NCBI RefSeq assembly: GCF_028595285.1
Contig: NZ_JAQQXQ010000013.1
Span: forward strand, 1-64,000
Length of the DNA stretch: 64,000 nt
Source: Erythrobacter fulvus
GTDB lineage: Bacteria > Pseudomonadota > Alphaproteobacteria > Sphingomonadales > Sphingomonadaceae
Reading direction: 5' to 3'
This document shows, in pieces, positions 52,973 through 62,794 of this stretch. A program made the position numbers and the translations under genes. Position 1 is the stretch's first letter, and every line of letters begins with the position of its first letter. Under the pieces are notes generated by a model that searched no databases, was not told the origin of the DNA, and saw only the letters and a program-made list of their open reading frames with translations.

Positions 52973-54961
52973 ATGACCGAACTGCTCAAGATCAGCCTGC
53001 CCGACGGATCGGTGCGCGAAGTGCCTGCCGGATCGACCCCGGCGGACATTGCCGCCGCGATTGGCCCCGGCCTTGCCAAGGCGGCGCTCGCGGCGCGGGT
53101 GGATGGCGAGCTGCGCGACCTTAATCGCCCGTTCGAAGGCGACGCCGAACTTGCGCTGGTGACGAGCCGCGACGAGGCGGAGGCGCTCGAACTCGCGCGC
53201 CATGACTATGCCCACGTGCTGGCCGAGGCGGTGCAGGCGCTGTTCCCCGGCACGCAGATCACCTTCGGCCCCGCGACCGACGACGGCTTCTATTACGACG
53301 TGAAGGCGCCCGACACGCGCGAGCCGTTCAGCATGGACGATCTCCCCGCCATCGAGGACAAGATGCGCGAGATCATCCGCGCCGACAAACCGCTGCGCCG
53401 CGAGGTGTGGAGCCGCGAGGACCTCATCGCCAAGTGGTCTTCCGAGGGCGAAACCTTCAAGGCCGAATGGGCGAAGGAACTGCCCGAGGGCGAGGAGCTG
53501 ACGGTCTACTGGAGCGGCAACGACTGGCTCGACATGTGCCGCGGCCCGCACTTGCCTTCGACCGGCAAGCTTGATCCCGATGCCTTCAAGCTGATGCGTG
53601 TCGCGGGCGCATACTGGCGCGGCGACCAGCGCAACGCCCAGCTGACGCGCATCTACGGCACCGGCTGGCTCAACAAGAAGCAGCTTAATGCCCACCTCAC
53701 CCGGCTGGAAGAGGCGGCCAAGCGCGATCACCGCAAGCTGGGCCGCGAGATGGATCTGTTCCACCTGCAGGAAGAGGCGCACGGCAGCGTCTTCTGGCAC
53801 CCCAAGGGCTACCGCATCTGGCGCGAGCTTGAAGCTTACATGCGCCGCAAGATGGACGGCGCAGGCTACCGCGAGATCAAGACCCCGCAGGTGATGGACG
53901 CGCGCCAGTGGGAACAGTCGGGCCACTGGGGCAAGTACCGCGAGAACATGTTCGTCATCCCCGACGAGGTGCCCAATACCGAGGACGGTGCAGAACTCGT
54001 CTCCAAGGATGCCGAGTGGATGGCGCTGAAGCCGATGAATTGTCCGGCGCACGTGCTTGTCTTCAAGCAGGGCATCACGTCTTACCGCGACCTGCCGATC
54101 CGCCTCGGAGAGATGGGCTGCTGCCACCGCAACGAACCCCACGGCGCGCTGCACGGGCTGATGCGCGTGCGCCAGTTCACGCAGGACGATGCGCACATCT
54201 TCTGCACCGAAGCGCAGGTCGTGTCCGAAGTGCAGGCCTTCATCGCGCTGGCCGATTCCGTCTATCGCGACTTCGGCTTCACCTATGACATCAAGCTGGC
54301 GCTGCGGCCCGAACAGCGTTTTGGTTCGGACGCCGACTGGGACAAGGCCGAACAGGAACTGCGCGATGCTTTGACGGCGAACGGGCTGGAGTGGGAAGAG
54401 CTGCCGGGCGAAGGCGCATTCTATGCCCCCAAGCTCGAATGGCACCTCACCGACGCGATCGGGCGCACCTGGCAAGTGGGCACGATCCAGTCCGACCGCG
54501 TGCTGCCCGAAAGGCTCGATGCGCATTACATCGGCGAAGATGGCGAAAAGCACCGCCCCGTGATGCTCCACCGCGCGATCTTCGGTTCCTATGAACGCTT
54601 CATCGGCATCCTGATCGAACATTTCGCCGGGCGTCTGCCCGCGTGGCTCGCGCCGGTGCAGGCGGTGGTGGCGACGATCGTTTCGGACGCCGACGGCTAT
54701 GCAAACGATGTTGCCGCGCAGCTTCGGGCGGCAGGCATCCGGGTCGAGACCGACACCCGCAACGAGAAGATCAACTACAAGGTGCGCGAACACTCGCTGG
54801 CCAAGGTTCCGCACCTGCTGGTGGTCGGCAAGCGCGAGGCCGAGGAAGGCACCGTCGCGGTGCGCACGCTGGGCGCGGAGCACCAGAAGGTGATGCCGCT
54901 GGCCGATGCCATCGCGATGCTGCGCGCCGAAGGCACCCCGCCCGATCTCGTTGCGAACTGA
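52973..54961 (+). CDS. thrS: Threonyl-tRNA synthetase
   Basis: A 662-aa class II synthetase. An N-terminal TGS domain (about residues 1-60) precedes the editing domain with HDYAH (H-x-x-x-H, about 78) and [10 protein letters not shown] (about 186). The catalytic core has motif 2 [21 protein letters not shown]-type sequence ([19 protein letters not shown], about 366-384) and motif 3 [14 protein letters not shown] (about 528); the C-terminal anticodon-binding domain contains [18 protein letters not shown]. Length is standard. It is preceded by a threonine-rich leader peptide and attenuator-like hairpins. TauE/SafE follows 9 nt downstream. Confidence 0.97.
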   Translation: MTELLKISLPDGSVREVPAGSTPADIAAAIGPGLAKAALAARVDGELRDLNRPFEGDAELALVTSRDEAEALELARHDYAHVLAEAVQALFPGTQITFGPATDDGFYYDVKAPDTREPFSMDDLPAIEDKMREIIRADKPLRREVWSREDLIAKWSSEGETFKAEWAKELPEGEELTVYWSGNDWLDMCRGPHLPSTGKLDPDAFKLMRVAGAYWRGDQRNAQLTRIYGTGWLNKKQLNAHLTRLEEAAKRDHRKLGREMDLFHLQEEAHGSVFWHPKGYRIWRELEAYMRRKMDGAGYREIKTPQVMDARQWEQSGHWGKYRENMFVIPDEVPNTEDGAELVSKDAEWMALKPMNCPAHVLVFKQGITSYRDLPIRLGEMGCCHRNEPHGALHGLMRVRQFTQDDAHIFCTEAQVVSEVQAFIALADSVYRDFGFTYDIKLALRPEQRFGSDADWDKAEQELRDALTANGLEWEELPGEGAFYAPKLEWHLTDAIGRTWQVGTIQSDRVLPERLDAHYIGEDGEKHRPVMLHRAIFGSYERFIGILIEHFAGRLPAWLAPVQAVVATIVSDADGYANDVAAQLRAAGIRVETDTRNEKINYKVREHSLAKVPHLLVVGKREAEEGTVAVRTLGAEHQKVMPLADAIAMLRAEGTPPDLVAN

Positions 54962-54970
54962 CGCATACTG

Positions 54971-55714
54971 ATGGACCTGCTGGCGGGCTTCACCGCGTGG
55001 CAAATCGCGGTGGCCATCGCCGCGGCGCTGGGCGCATCCTTTGTGCGCGGGCTGACGGGTTTCGGCATGGCGATCCTGCTGGTGCCCGTGCTGGCGCTGG
55101 CGCTACCGCCGGTTGCCGCAGTGGTGATGGGCAATTGCCTGTCGCTGCTGATCGGCCTCACCGAACTGCCCCGGCTGGTGCGCGAATCGGAACGCAGCGC
55201 CTGGACGATCTCCGCTTTGGTGGTGCTGGCGACCCCGTTCGGACTTTTGGCGCTGGCAGCGACGGGTGCGGACGTGGCGCGGCTGGTGATCGCATTGATC
55301 GCCTGCAGCGCCTTCGTCGCGATCCTGCTGCCGCGCCGGAAGGAAGGCGTGCCCGGGCGGCTGATGACGGGAGCTGTCGGCATCATCAGCGGCTTGATGA
55401 CGGGCTATGCCGGGATGCCGGGACCGCCGGTGGTGCCCTATTATGCGGGTCGCAACCTGCCGCGCGTCACCATCAAGGCCTCGATGCTGCTGATCTTCAC
55501 CTTCGCTGCTGCGGCCGGGCTGGTGGCTGCCGGCTGGATGGGACTGCTGCGCGGCGAGCTTGCGCTGTTTGCGCTCTTCCTGCTGCCGGTGATCCTGATC
55601 GGCAACCGGATGGGCATGGCGGTGTCGGGCCGGATCAGCGATCCGGTATGGCGTACGGCGGTTGGCCTCGTGCTGGGGGCCGCCGCAGGCGGAGCGCTCC
55701 TTCGCCTGCTCTAG
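54971..55714 (+). CDS. TauE/SafE-family (TSUP) membrane permease
   Basis: A 247-aa protein with about eight helices and the TauE/SafE pattern: GASFVRGLTGFGMAILLVP near the N-terminus (about residues 20-38) and GLMTGYAGMPGPPVVPYY (about 142-160) in the second repeat. Members move sulfite, sulfoacetate or other organic anions; the substrate here is unknown. It follows thrS at 9 nt and may be transcribed from the same promoter and so be under the same attenuator. Its 3' end overlaps the convergent DUF1223 gene by four bases. Confidence 0.87.
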   Translation: MDLLAGFTAWQIAVAIAAALGASFVRGLTGFGMAILLVPVLALALPPVAAVVMGNCLSLLIGLTELPRLVRESERSAWTISALVVLATPFGLLALAATGADVARLVIALIACSAFVAILLPRRKEGVPGRLMTGAVGIISGLMTGYAGMPGPPVVPYYAGRNLPRVTIKASMLLIFTFAAAAGLVAAGWMGLLRGELALFALFLLPVILIGNRMGMAVSGRISDPVWRTAVGLVLGAAAGGALLRLL

Positions 55715-56451
55715 AGCCAGCGCGCCGCCAGCACCCGGCCGCCGCCCGGCTCGCGCAGCACCAGCGCATGGGCATCGGCGTCCGTCGACGACAGCTGGTC
55801 AGGCCCGATCACCAGGCTCGCCTTGCCGCCGCGCCAGTCGGCGATGCGTCGCTCGTCCTTCAACACGTTGACATATTCCACCGCACGCCCGCCGTTCTCG
55901 CCGCGCCCGATCGCGACTTCGGCCCGGCGCCTGACTGCAATCAGCACCAGTTCCGCCGGACGCTCCGCAGCTCCCGCGATCCCGACCGCAAAGCGCTTGT
56001 CCCCGATTGCACGCACCCGCAGCGCCGCGCCGCCCGTGCCGCCATGACGTGCTATCCCGCGGGCGATGGCGTCCTGATGCGATCCGACCGCCCCGAAGCG
56101 CCCGTCGATCACCAGTTGCGGGGTGTAGACCCCGTTCTGCCCCGCCAGCCCGGCCTTGGCATAGGCGCGCTGCAAGGCGGTGTTTTCCTCACGCGCGAGA
56201 GTGTCTTTCCAGCCGAGCCGGTCCCAATAGGTCACCGGGCGGGAGATCACGACAAGGGCCGGATCATCGGCCAGCTTCGCCGCCAGCCGGTCGGCCGGGG
56301 GACAGGACGAACAGCCTTGGCTGGTGAACAGTTCGAGCAGCACCGGCTCTCCGGTAGCGGCAGCGGTGGTCGTGGTGCCCGATACAGGGGCAAGCGCCAG
56401 TCCCGCCAGCCCGGCAGCGGCGGCGAGGAGAGCGAGCAAAGGCTTGTGCAA
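55711..56451 (-). CDS. DUF1223-domain exported thioredoxin-like protein
   Basis: A 246-aa protein. Signal peptide about residues 1-25 (hydrophobic ALLAAAAGLAGLALAPV); then the DUF1223 signature LLELFTSQGCSSCPPADRLA (about 37-56) with a C-x-x-C pair in a thioredoxin-like fold, and NGVYTPQLVIDGR (about 105). The family is common in alphaproteobacteria and its role is unknown; periplasmic redox or metal-related activity is a reasonable guess. It overlaps the TSUP permease gene at the 3' ends. Confidence 0.87.
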   Translation of the reverse strand: MHKPLLALLAAAAGLAGLALAPVSGTTTTAAATGEPVLLELFTSQGCSSCPPADRLAAKLADDPALVVISRPVTYWDRLGWKDTLAREENTALQRAYAKAGLAGQNGVYTPQLVIDGRFGAVGSHQDAIARGIARHGGTGGAALRVRAIGDKRFAVGIAGAAERPAELVLIAVRRRAEVAIGRGENGGRAVEYVNVLKDERRIADWRGGKASLVIGPDQLSSTDADAHALVLREPGGGRVLAARWL

Positions 56452-56521
56452 GGGGCGTTCCTTTCCGGTGAAGTCTCCGGAAAGGTTCGCCCGATCGGCG
56501 CGAAAGGTTACGCGGGACCGC

Positions 56522-56656
56522 TTAGAACGGTAGCGGCTGACGCGCGAGGATCAGCGCAGCAGCGCATCCGAGCACAATGAGGCTGCGGAGCGCATCGACC
56601 GGATCGAGGCGGGCAAGGCGGGCCGCAGGAGCGGCAAGAGCGATGGCGCGGTTCAT
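56522..56656 (-). CDS. 44-aa single-helix membrane peptide
   Basis: ATG at 56656 to TAA at 56522 encodes a 44-aa peptide: a basic, Ala/Leu/Arg-rich N-terminal half with RLARLDPVDALR, then a hydrophobic helix SLIVLGCAAALIL (about residues 25-37) and a short RQPLPF tail. No strong Shine-Dalgarno sequence is present (AGG lies two bases before the ATG). It sits between the DUF1223 and agmatine deiminase genes on the same strand. It may be a real small protein but could be fortuitous in this GC-rich region. Confidence 0.4.
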   Translation of the reverse strand: MNRAIALAAPAARLARLDPVDALRSLIVLGCAAALILARQPLPF

Positions 56657-56692
56657 AGCCTGCACCATCACCCCTTAATCCCTAACGAAGGG

Positions 56693-57682
56693 TTAAACCC
56701 GCGGTGCTGCGGGCATCTGCTGGCTGGCGCAGTGGAAGCCGCCGCCGCCTGCCAGCACCGCTTCGCCCGGCAGGCCGACGGTATCCCGGTCGGGGAACAG
56801 CGCGGCGATAGCGGCGACACCCTCGGCATCGTGCGGGCTGCCGAAGGTCGGCACCACCACCAGATGCGAGGTGATCGCGAAGTTCACGTAGCTCGCCGGT
56901 TCGATCACCCCGTCCCGTTCGATCCGTCCGGGCGAGGGGATACGCACCACCTCGACCCCGAAGGCCTCGGCGCGCGCGGCGGCATCGGCATAGATCGCGG
57001 TGTTGGGATCATCCTTGCCGGTCGCTTGCGGCACCACCAGCCGGTTCGGCCCGACAAACCGCGCGAGGTTGTCAACATGCCCGTCAGTGTGATCGTTGAT
57101 CAGGCCCTCACCCAGCCACAGCACCCGCGCAAAGCCGAGCCGCGCGGCCAGTTCACCCTCGATATCGGCGCGGGTCATGTGCGGATTGCGGTTGGGATTG
57201 AGCAGGCATTGTTCGGTCGTGGCGACCAGCCCGGTGCCATCGCCGTCCACCGCGCCGCCTTCGAGGATCATCGGCGCGCTCTCGATCGCAAGCCCCGCAT
57301 CGCGCGCCAGTTCAGCGCCGATCTCCATGTCGCCGGGCATCAGATACTTGCCGCCCCAGCCGTTGAAGCCAAACCGCCGCGCGCTGCGCGTGCCGTCATC
57401 CTCGAACACCACCAGCGGGCCGGTGTCGCGCAGCCAGACATCACCATAGACCCGCCGTTCGAGTGTGACCTTGCTGCTCACCAACTGGCGCGCGCGGTCC
57501 TCGTTGGCCTCGTCGCGCACCAGCAGGCGCACCTGCTGGCCGCTTTCGGCCACGGCGCTGGCGAAGGCCGCCATCTGCTCCTGCGCCGGTTCGAGCCAGC
57601 CCGGCCATTCCTCGGCCAGATGCGGAAAACCGATCCACAGCCAGTCCTGAGCGGCCCATTCGGGCGGCATGATCGCGGTCAT
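56693..57682 (-). CDS. aguA: Agmatine deiminase-family protein
   Basis: A 329-aa pentein-fold enzyme. The N-terminus MPPEWAAQDWLWIGFPH, then RDTGPLVVF (about residues 85-93), GGAVDGDGTGLV, HTDGHVDNLARF (catalytic His, about 206) and the nucleophile in GGGGFHCASQQ (Cys about 318) match peptidyl-arginine/agmatine deiminases. It would convert agmatine to N-carbamoylputrescine in polyamine synthesis. The next pathway enzyme (N-carbamoylputrescine amidase) is not adjacent. The M28 peptidase gene upstream on the same strand ends eight bases before its start. Confidence 0.9.
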   Translation of the reverse strand: MTAIMPPEWAAQDWLWIGFPHLAEEWPGWLEPAQEQMAAFASAVAESGQQVRLLVRDEANEDRARQLVSSKVTLERRVYGDVWLRDTGPLVVFEDDGTRSARRFGFNGWGGKYLMPGDMEIGAELARDAGLAIESAPMILEGGAVDGDGTGLVATTEQCLLNPNRNPHMTRADIEGELAARLGFARVLWLGEGLINDHTDGHVDNLARFVGPNRLVVPQATGKDDPNTAIYADAAARAEAFGVEVVRIPSPGRIERDGVIEPASYVNFAITSHLVVVPTFGSPHDAEGVAAIAALFPDRDTVGLPGEAVLAGGGGFHCASQQMPAAPRV

Positions 57683-57690
57683 GCGCGCGC

Positions 57691-59394
57691 TCAGCAGCCG
57701 CCGTCGGACGCGGCGCAGGCCTCGTCACGGATGCCGCGGAATTCGTCGCCGTCGTTCCAGTTGGGCCAGCTCGTGCTCTCCGCCATCATCCGGCCGATGC
57801 GATAGAACAGCTGAAGGTCAGCCATCACGCCCGACCAGTTCCAGCTCTCGTCGAATTCATCCTTGGGGCCGTGGTAGCGGTTTTCGGTGTAGTCGGCGGC
57901 GATCTTCGCCCCCGCTTCGCGCCCGCCTTCGACCAGGTCCTCGCCGCCGTCGATATAGAGCATCGGCACGCCGCGCTTGGCGAAGGCGAAGTGGTCCGAA
58001 CGGTAGTAATAGCCCGCCTCCGGCTTGGGGTTCGGGGTCGCCACGCGCCCGTCAGCCTTGAGCGCGACATCAAGGAACCGGTCAAGCTGCGACTTGCCCG
58101 GGCCGACCACGGTCACATCCTTGGCCGGGCCGGACATCTGGAAGGCATCCATGTTGATGCCGCCCACCGTCTTGTCGAGCGGATAGACCGGGTTCGAAGC
58201 GTAATAGGTCGCGCCGAGCAGGCCGGATTCCTCCGCCGTCACGGCGAGGAACACGAGGCTGCGGCGCGCCGGGCCGGCCTTGGCATGGGCTTCGGCCAGC
58301 GCCACCAGCGCCGCGGTGCCGGTGGCATTGTCGACCGCGCCGTTGCAGATGTCGTCGCCATCAGGCGCCGGGGTGCAGCGCCCGAGGTGATCCCAGTGCG
58401 CGGTGTGGATCACATATTCGTCCGGCGCTTCGCTGCCCGGCAGGATGCCGATGATGTTGTGCGACTTGAAGCTGCGGATATCGCTTTCGAAGCTGGTCGA
58501 TGCGGTCATGCCCAGCGGCACCGGCTTGAAGCCTTTCTGCTGCGCCGCCTTGGTCAGCGCGTCGAGATCCTGCCCGGCGGCCTTGAAGATTGCGCGCGCG
58601 ACGTCCTGCTGCACCCAGCCGTTCATCTGCGTCATCGGCGGGGGATTGTCGCCATATTGCGGATAGGCCTGCGCACCCGTCCACGAGCTTTCGACCACAT
58701 TCCACCCATACGCCGCCGGCTCGGTCTGGTGGATGATCAGCGCGCCCGCCGCGCCCTGCCGTCCGGCCTCCTCGAACTTGTAGGTCCAGCGCCCGTAATA
58801 AGTCATGGCCTTGCCGTTGAACGGCCCTTCGAGCGCTTCGGTCTGCCAGTCGGGATCATTGACGAGGATCACCACCGTCTTGCCCTTGACGTCGAGGCCT
58901 GCGTAATCGTTCCAGCCCTTTTCCGGCGCGTTGATGCCGTAGCCGACGAATACAAGTTCGCTGTTGGCGATCTGGGTCTTAGCTTCCTCGCGATAGGTCA
59001 CGCCGACCCATTCGCTGGCGAAATCGAACACCAGATCGGTGTCGCCATCGGTGATGGTGAGCGGTGCGTAATTCTTGCCGGTGATCTCCACCAGCGGGAC
59101 TTCCTGTACCCAGCTATCGCCATTGCCGGGCTGGAGACCGGCCGCCTTGAACCGTTCGGTCAGCAGCGCGATGGTCTTTTCCTCGCCCACGGTGCCGGGC
59201 ATGCGACCTTCGAATTCGTCGCTGGAAAGGATGCGGGTGACATCCTTCATGGTCGCTTCGGAGATGTCCCCGGCGGCAACCTCGGGAATGTCGAGCGACG
59301 TCTCGCCGCCGCCCATGCCGGGCAGTGCATCGCACGCCGCCAGCGCCAGCGCGCCTGCCAGCATCACGCCCAAGCCTGCAAACCTCTTCATCAT
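57691..59394 (-). CDS. M28-family zinc metallopeptidase, lipoprotein
   Basis: A 567-aa protein with a lipoprotein signal (LALAACDA, Cys about 21), a PA-domain-like insert (about residues 140-270) and an M28 catalytic domain with zinc ligands HTAHWDHLG (about 320), NGAVDNATGTAALV (about 340), VTAEESGLLG (about 374) and SDHFAFAKRGVP (about 470). An aminopeptidase or folate-hydrolase-like enzyme acting outside the cytoplasm. The start at 59394 places AAGGG nine bases upstream; an ATG nine bases earlier is too close to that site. The downstream agmatine deiminase gene follows after eight bases. Confidence 0.9.
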   Translation of the reverse strand: MMKRFAGLGVMLAGALALAACDALPGMGGGETSLDIPEVAAGDISEATMKDVTRILSSDEFEGRMPGTVGEEKTIALLTERFKAAGLQPGNGDSWVQEVPLVEITGKNYAPLTITDGDTDLVFDFASEWVGVTYREEAKTQIANSELVFVGYGINAPEKGWNDYAGLDVKGKTVVILVNDPDWQTEALEGPFNGKAMTYYGRWTYKFEEAGRQGAAGALIIHQTEPAAYGWNVVESSWTGAQAYPQYGDNPPPMTQMNGWVQQDVARAIFKAAGQDLDALTKAAQQKGFKPVPLGMTASTSFESDIRSFKSHNIIGILPGSEAPDEYVIHTAHWDHLGRCTPAPDGDDICNGAVDNATGTAALVALAEAHAKAGPARRSLVFLAVTAEESGLLGATYYASNPVYPLDKTVGGINMDAFQMSGPAKDVTVVGPGKSQLDRFLDVALKADGRVATPNPKPEAGYYYRSDHFAFAKRGVPMLYIDGGEDLVEGGREAGAKIAADYTENRYHGPKDEFDESWNWSGVMADLQLFYRIGRMMAESTSWPNWNDGDEFRGIRDEACAASDGGC

Positions 59395-59545
59395 GGCGAT
59401 CATCCCTTGCCGTATCTGTCGGTCAATTCGCGCGCCTCAATTGCAGAGCGGGCGGCAGGGCGCAAGCGCGCCCTCATGCAGCTTAGCGACAGGGCAACCA
59501 GACACCCCTTGCGGGCACGGCGATCGGCCGCCAGACAGGCGGGCG

Positions 59546-62302
59546 ATGGGAGAGAACCTGCAACCCGACTGGGGCAGCGCCCTGCGGCGCGCCCGCGATC
59601 ACGCGCCGTTTCTGGCGCGTGCGCTCGATCGCCAACCGGAACTGGCGGCGCTGCTGTCGAAAGGGGACGGCGAGGCGGCGCTGCAATGGGCACGGGCACA
59701 GGGCGAACATGCCGATGCGGAAGTTGCCCTGCGGCGCGAGCGGCTGGCGCTGGCGACGGCTGTCGCTGTGGGGGATCTGGCGGGTGCCTTCCCGTTAACG
59801 CGGGTCGTGCACGAACTCACCGCCTTCGCCGACCGGGCGCTCGACCGTGCGATCCGCACCGCGATTGCCGAACGCACGGGCGAGGAATCCACCGCCGGTT
59901 TCATCGCGCTGGCGCTGGGAAAGCAGGGCGCGGGCGAGCTCAATTACTCGTCCGACATCGATCCGATCTTCCTTTACGATCGCACCCGCCTGCCGCGTCG
60001 TTCCAGCGACGATCCGGGCGAGGCGGCACAGCGCTATGCCCGGCGGATCGTGGCGCTGCTATCGGCCAATACCGATGAAGGCTATGCGCTGCGGGTCGAT
60101 CTGCGGCTGCGCCCCGCGAGCGAGATCAGCCCGCTCGCCGTGCCCGTCGGCACCGCGCTGACGCATTACCAGGGGCAGGCGCTGGCGTGGGAGCGCGCCG
60201 CCTTCACCCGCGCCCGCGCAGCGGCGGGAGATATTGCCGCGGGCGAGGATTTCCTCGCCACGATCCGGCCCTTCGTGTGGCGCAGCCAGCTCGATTTCGG
60301 CGCGATCGAGGAAATCCGCGCGCTGACCCTGCGCATCCGCGAAAGCCACGAGGGCCCGCCCGCACCCGGCCCCGGCTTCGATCTGAAACGCGGGCGCGGC
60401 GGCATCCGCGAGATCGAATTCTACGCTCAGACCCACCAGCTGATCCATGGCGGGCGCGATCTGTCGCTCAGGGTGCGCGGCACACGCGCGGCGCTTGATG
60501 CACTGGCCGCAGCGGGCTGGATCAGTGCGGAAAACGCTGCGGTGCTGGGTGAAGGCTATGACCGGCTGCGCGCGCTCGAACACCGCTTGCAGATGGTGAA
60601 CGACCGGCAGACCCACAGCCTGCCCGAAGCCGCGGCGCTCGATAATGTCGCGCGGCTCGACGGACTGGCGGATGGGGCGGCATTGGTGGAGGAGCTGACG
60701 CAGCTCACCAACCGCACCGCGCGCATTTATGAAGAACTGATCGGCGCCCCCGAAGCCGCCCCCGCGCCGGTGGCGCAGGCCAGCGATCTTGCCCATCAAC
60801 TGGCCGAACTGGGCTTCGAAGAGCCCGAGACGCTGGCCGAACGAATCGAGGGCTGGCGCGACGGACGCCATGCCGCGATCCGTTCGCCGCAGGCCGTGGC
60901 GGCGTGGGACCGGCTGTGCCCGGCATTGATGAAGGCTATGGCGGCAAGCGACGATCCGCCGCGCGCGATCACCCGGTTCGAACGCATCCTCGAAAGCGTG
61001 CCTTCGGCAATCACCACCTTCCGCCTGCTCGCCGCACGCCCGCACCTGATCGACCGGCTGGTGGCCGCGCTGACGCTTGCACCGGTTCTGGCCGATGAGC
61101 TGGCACGCAAGCCCGAACTGCTCGACACCCTGCTCGATCGCCATGCGCTCGATCTGCCGGGCGAGGTTCCGGCGATTGCGGCGCGGATGCGCGGGGCGGC
61201 GGTGCGCGACGATTACGAGGCCCTGCTCGACGCGATCCGCGTCATCACCGGCGAGATCCGCTTCGCGCTCGGCATCCAGCTGATCGAAGGGCTGGCCGAT
61301 CCGCTCGCAATCGCCCGCGCGCTGTCGCGCACGGCAGAGGCTGCGCTCGATCTGGCGGCGCAGGCGACGGTGGAGGAATTCGCCGCCAAGCACGGGCGCG
61401 TGCCGGATAGCGAACTGGTGGTGCTGGGTCTGGGGCGACTCGGCGGCGGCGCGCTGACCCATGCTTCGGATCTCGACATCGTCTACCTCTTCACCGGCAA
61501 TTTTTCCGCGCAATCCGATGGCCCACGCCCGCTGGGAGCGACGGTCTATTACAACCGCCTCGCCAGCCGGGTCAGCGCGGCACTGTCGGTGCCGACCGCG
61601 CAGGGAGCGCTCTACGAGGTCGACACGCGCCTCAGGCCGCAGGGCAACCAGGGGCCGCTGGCGGTAAGCTGCGAGGCCTTCGGCAAATACCAGCGCGAGG
61701 CGGCGTGGACGTGGGAACACATGGCGCTGGCCCGCGCACGGGTGCTGTTCGGCTCCTCGCGTGCGCGCCGCGAACTGGAAGCGGTGCTGGCAGAAGTGCT
61801 CCACGCACCGCGCGGACAAGCGGAGCTGCGCAAGGCGGTGCTGGAAATGCGGGCCGAGATGGCGAAGCACAAGCACCCCGGCGGCATGCTTGACGCCAAG
61901 CTGTCGCGCGGCGGCTTGGTCGATATCGAATTCCTCGTCCACTATCTGCAACTGGGCGGCGCGGCGGCGGATGGCTCCGCGCTGGCCGATACTGCCCCTG
62001 CCGCGCTCGATCCCGATCTCGAAATCGCGATCGGCGGGTTGGTGGAGGCGGGGCTGCTGCCTGCCGATGTCGCCGCGCCCCATGCGCTGATGACGCGGAT
62101 GCTGGTGGCAGGACGCCTGCTGGCCCCCGACGGGCGCGAGCCTCCGCCGGGCGGTGCGCGGGCGCTGGCACGGGCCTGCGGATACGCAAGCTATGCCGAT
62201 CTCTTGCAAGCCTTCGGCGAAGCACGGCAAAGGGTCGCCGACATCTGGAAACAAATTCTGGGCACGGACATTCAGACAAGCGAACAGGAGACAACGAAAT
62301 GA
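59546..62302 (+). CDS. glnE: Bifunctional glutamine-synthetase adenylyltransferase/deadenylase GlnE
   Basis: A 918-aa protein with two nucleotidyltransferase domains, each with its metal-binding motif: GKQGAGELNYSSDIDPIF (about residues 130-148, deadenylylating half) and LGRLGGGALTHASDLDIVYL (about 631-650, adenylylating half). Each is followed by the family's C-terminal helices. It controls glutamine synthetase by adenylylation in response to nitrogen status. ATG at 59546 gives a normal N-terminus; the open frame continues much further upstream over the M28 gene and is spurious. bcp overlaps its stop codon (ATGA, 62299-62302). Confidence 0.95.
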   Translation: MGENLQPDWGSALRRARDHAPFLARALDRQPELAALLSKGDGEAALQWARAQGEHADAEVALRRERLALATAVAVGDLAGAFPLTRVVHELTAFADRALDRAIRTAIAERTGEESTAGFIALALGKQGAGELNYSSDIDPIFLYDRTRLPRRSSDDPGEAAQRYARRIVALLSANTDEGYALRVDLRLRPASEISPLAVPVGTALTHYQGQALAWERAAFTRARAAAGDIAAGEDFLATIRPFVWRSQLDFGAIEEIRALTLRIRESHEGPPAPGPGFDLKRGRGGIREIEFYAQTHQLIHGGRDLSLRVRGTRAALDALAAAGWISAENAAVLGEGYDRLRALEHRLQMVNDRQTHSLPEAAALDNVARLDGLADGAALVEELTQLTNRTARIYEELIGAPEAAPAPVAQASDLAHQLAELGFEEPETLAERIEGWRDGRHAAIRSPQAVAAWDRLCPALMKAMAASDDPPRAITRFERILESVPSAITTFRLLAARPHLIDRLVAALTLAPVLADELARKPELLDTLLDRHALDLPGEVPAIAARMRGAAVRDDYEALLDAIRVITGEIRFALGIQLIEGLADPLAIARALSRTAEAALDLAAQATVEEFAAKHGRVPDSELVVLGLGRLGGGALTHASDLDIVYLFTGNFSAQSDGPRPLGATVYYNRLASRVSAALSVPTAQGALYEVDTRLRPQGNQGPLAVSCEAFGKYQREAAWTWEHMALARARVLFGSSRARRELEAVLAEVLHAPRGQAELRKAVLEMRAEMAKHKHPGGMLDAKLSRGGLVDIEFLVHYLQLGGAAADGSALADTAPAALDPDLEIAIGGLVEAGLLPADVAAPHALMTRMLVAGRLLAPDGREPPPGGARALARACGYASYADLLQAFGEARQRVADIWKQILGTDIQTSEQETTK

Positions 62303-62772
62303 GCAACTTTCCCGGCGTGGGCGACGCCATTCCCGATATCGCGATGGAAACCCCCGAAGGCGGCAAGGTGAAGCCCTCCGACTTCGCCGGGCACAAGCTG
62401 GTGATCTTCTTCTATCCCAAGGACGACACCCCCGGCTGCACCACCGAGAACAAGGATTTCTCCGCGCTCAAGGATGCATTCGAGGCGGCGGGCACGAAGC
62501 TGCTGGGCGTCAGCAAGGACCCGGCCAAGAAGCATCAGAAGTTCATCGCCAAGCACGGCCTCACCGCGCCGCTGGCCAGCGATCCGGAGGAAGGCGGGCT
62601 GTCCGATGCGCTCGGCGTGTGGGCGGAAAAGCAGATGTACGGGAAGACCTACATGGGCATGGTGCGCTCCACCTATCTGATCGGGCCTGACGGCAAGATC
62701 GCGCAGGTGTGGGACAAGGTGAAGGTCAAAGGCCACGCCGAGGAAGTCCTCGCGGCGGCCCAGGCCCTCTGA
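62299..62772 (+). CDS. bcp: Bcp-type peroxiredoxin with a single cysteine
   Basis: A 157-aa thiol peroxidase. The active-site segment FFYPKDDTPGCTTENKDF carries the peroxidatic Cys47, and it is the only cysteine: the residue five positions on, often the resolving Cys in E. coli-type Bcp (TPGCTVEACEF), is Asn/Lys here. The protein would use the 1-Cys mechanism or an external thiol. It overlaps glnE by four bases, an unusual coupling of a nitrogen regulator and a peroxide scavenger. Confidence 0.92.
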   Translation: MSNFPGVGDAIPDIAMETPEGGKVKPSDFAGHKLVIFFYPKDDTPGCTTENKDFSALKDAFEAAGTKLLGVSKDPAKKHQKFIAKHGLTAPLASDPEEGGLSDALGVWAEKQMYGKTYMGMVRSTYLIGPDGKIAQVWDKVKVKGHAEEVLAAAQAL

Positions 62773-62794
62773 TCACGCCTCTTTGACGCGAACC

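Noticed and set aside
52697..55003. A 768-codon minus-strand frame covering thrS and its leader
   Set aside because: It runs antisense to thrS, and its His/Gly/Arg-rich translation is typical of shadow frames. It has no RBS.
60059..62254. A 731-codon minus-strand frame opposite glnE
   Set aside because: GlnE's two nucleotidyltransferase motifs are intact on the plus strand; the antisense product has no domain.
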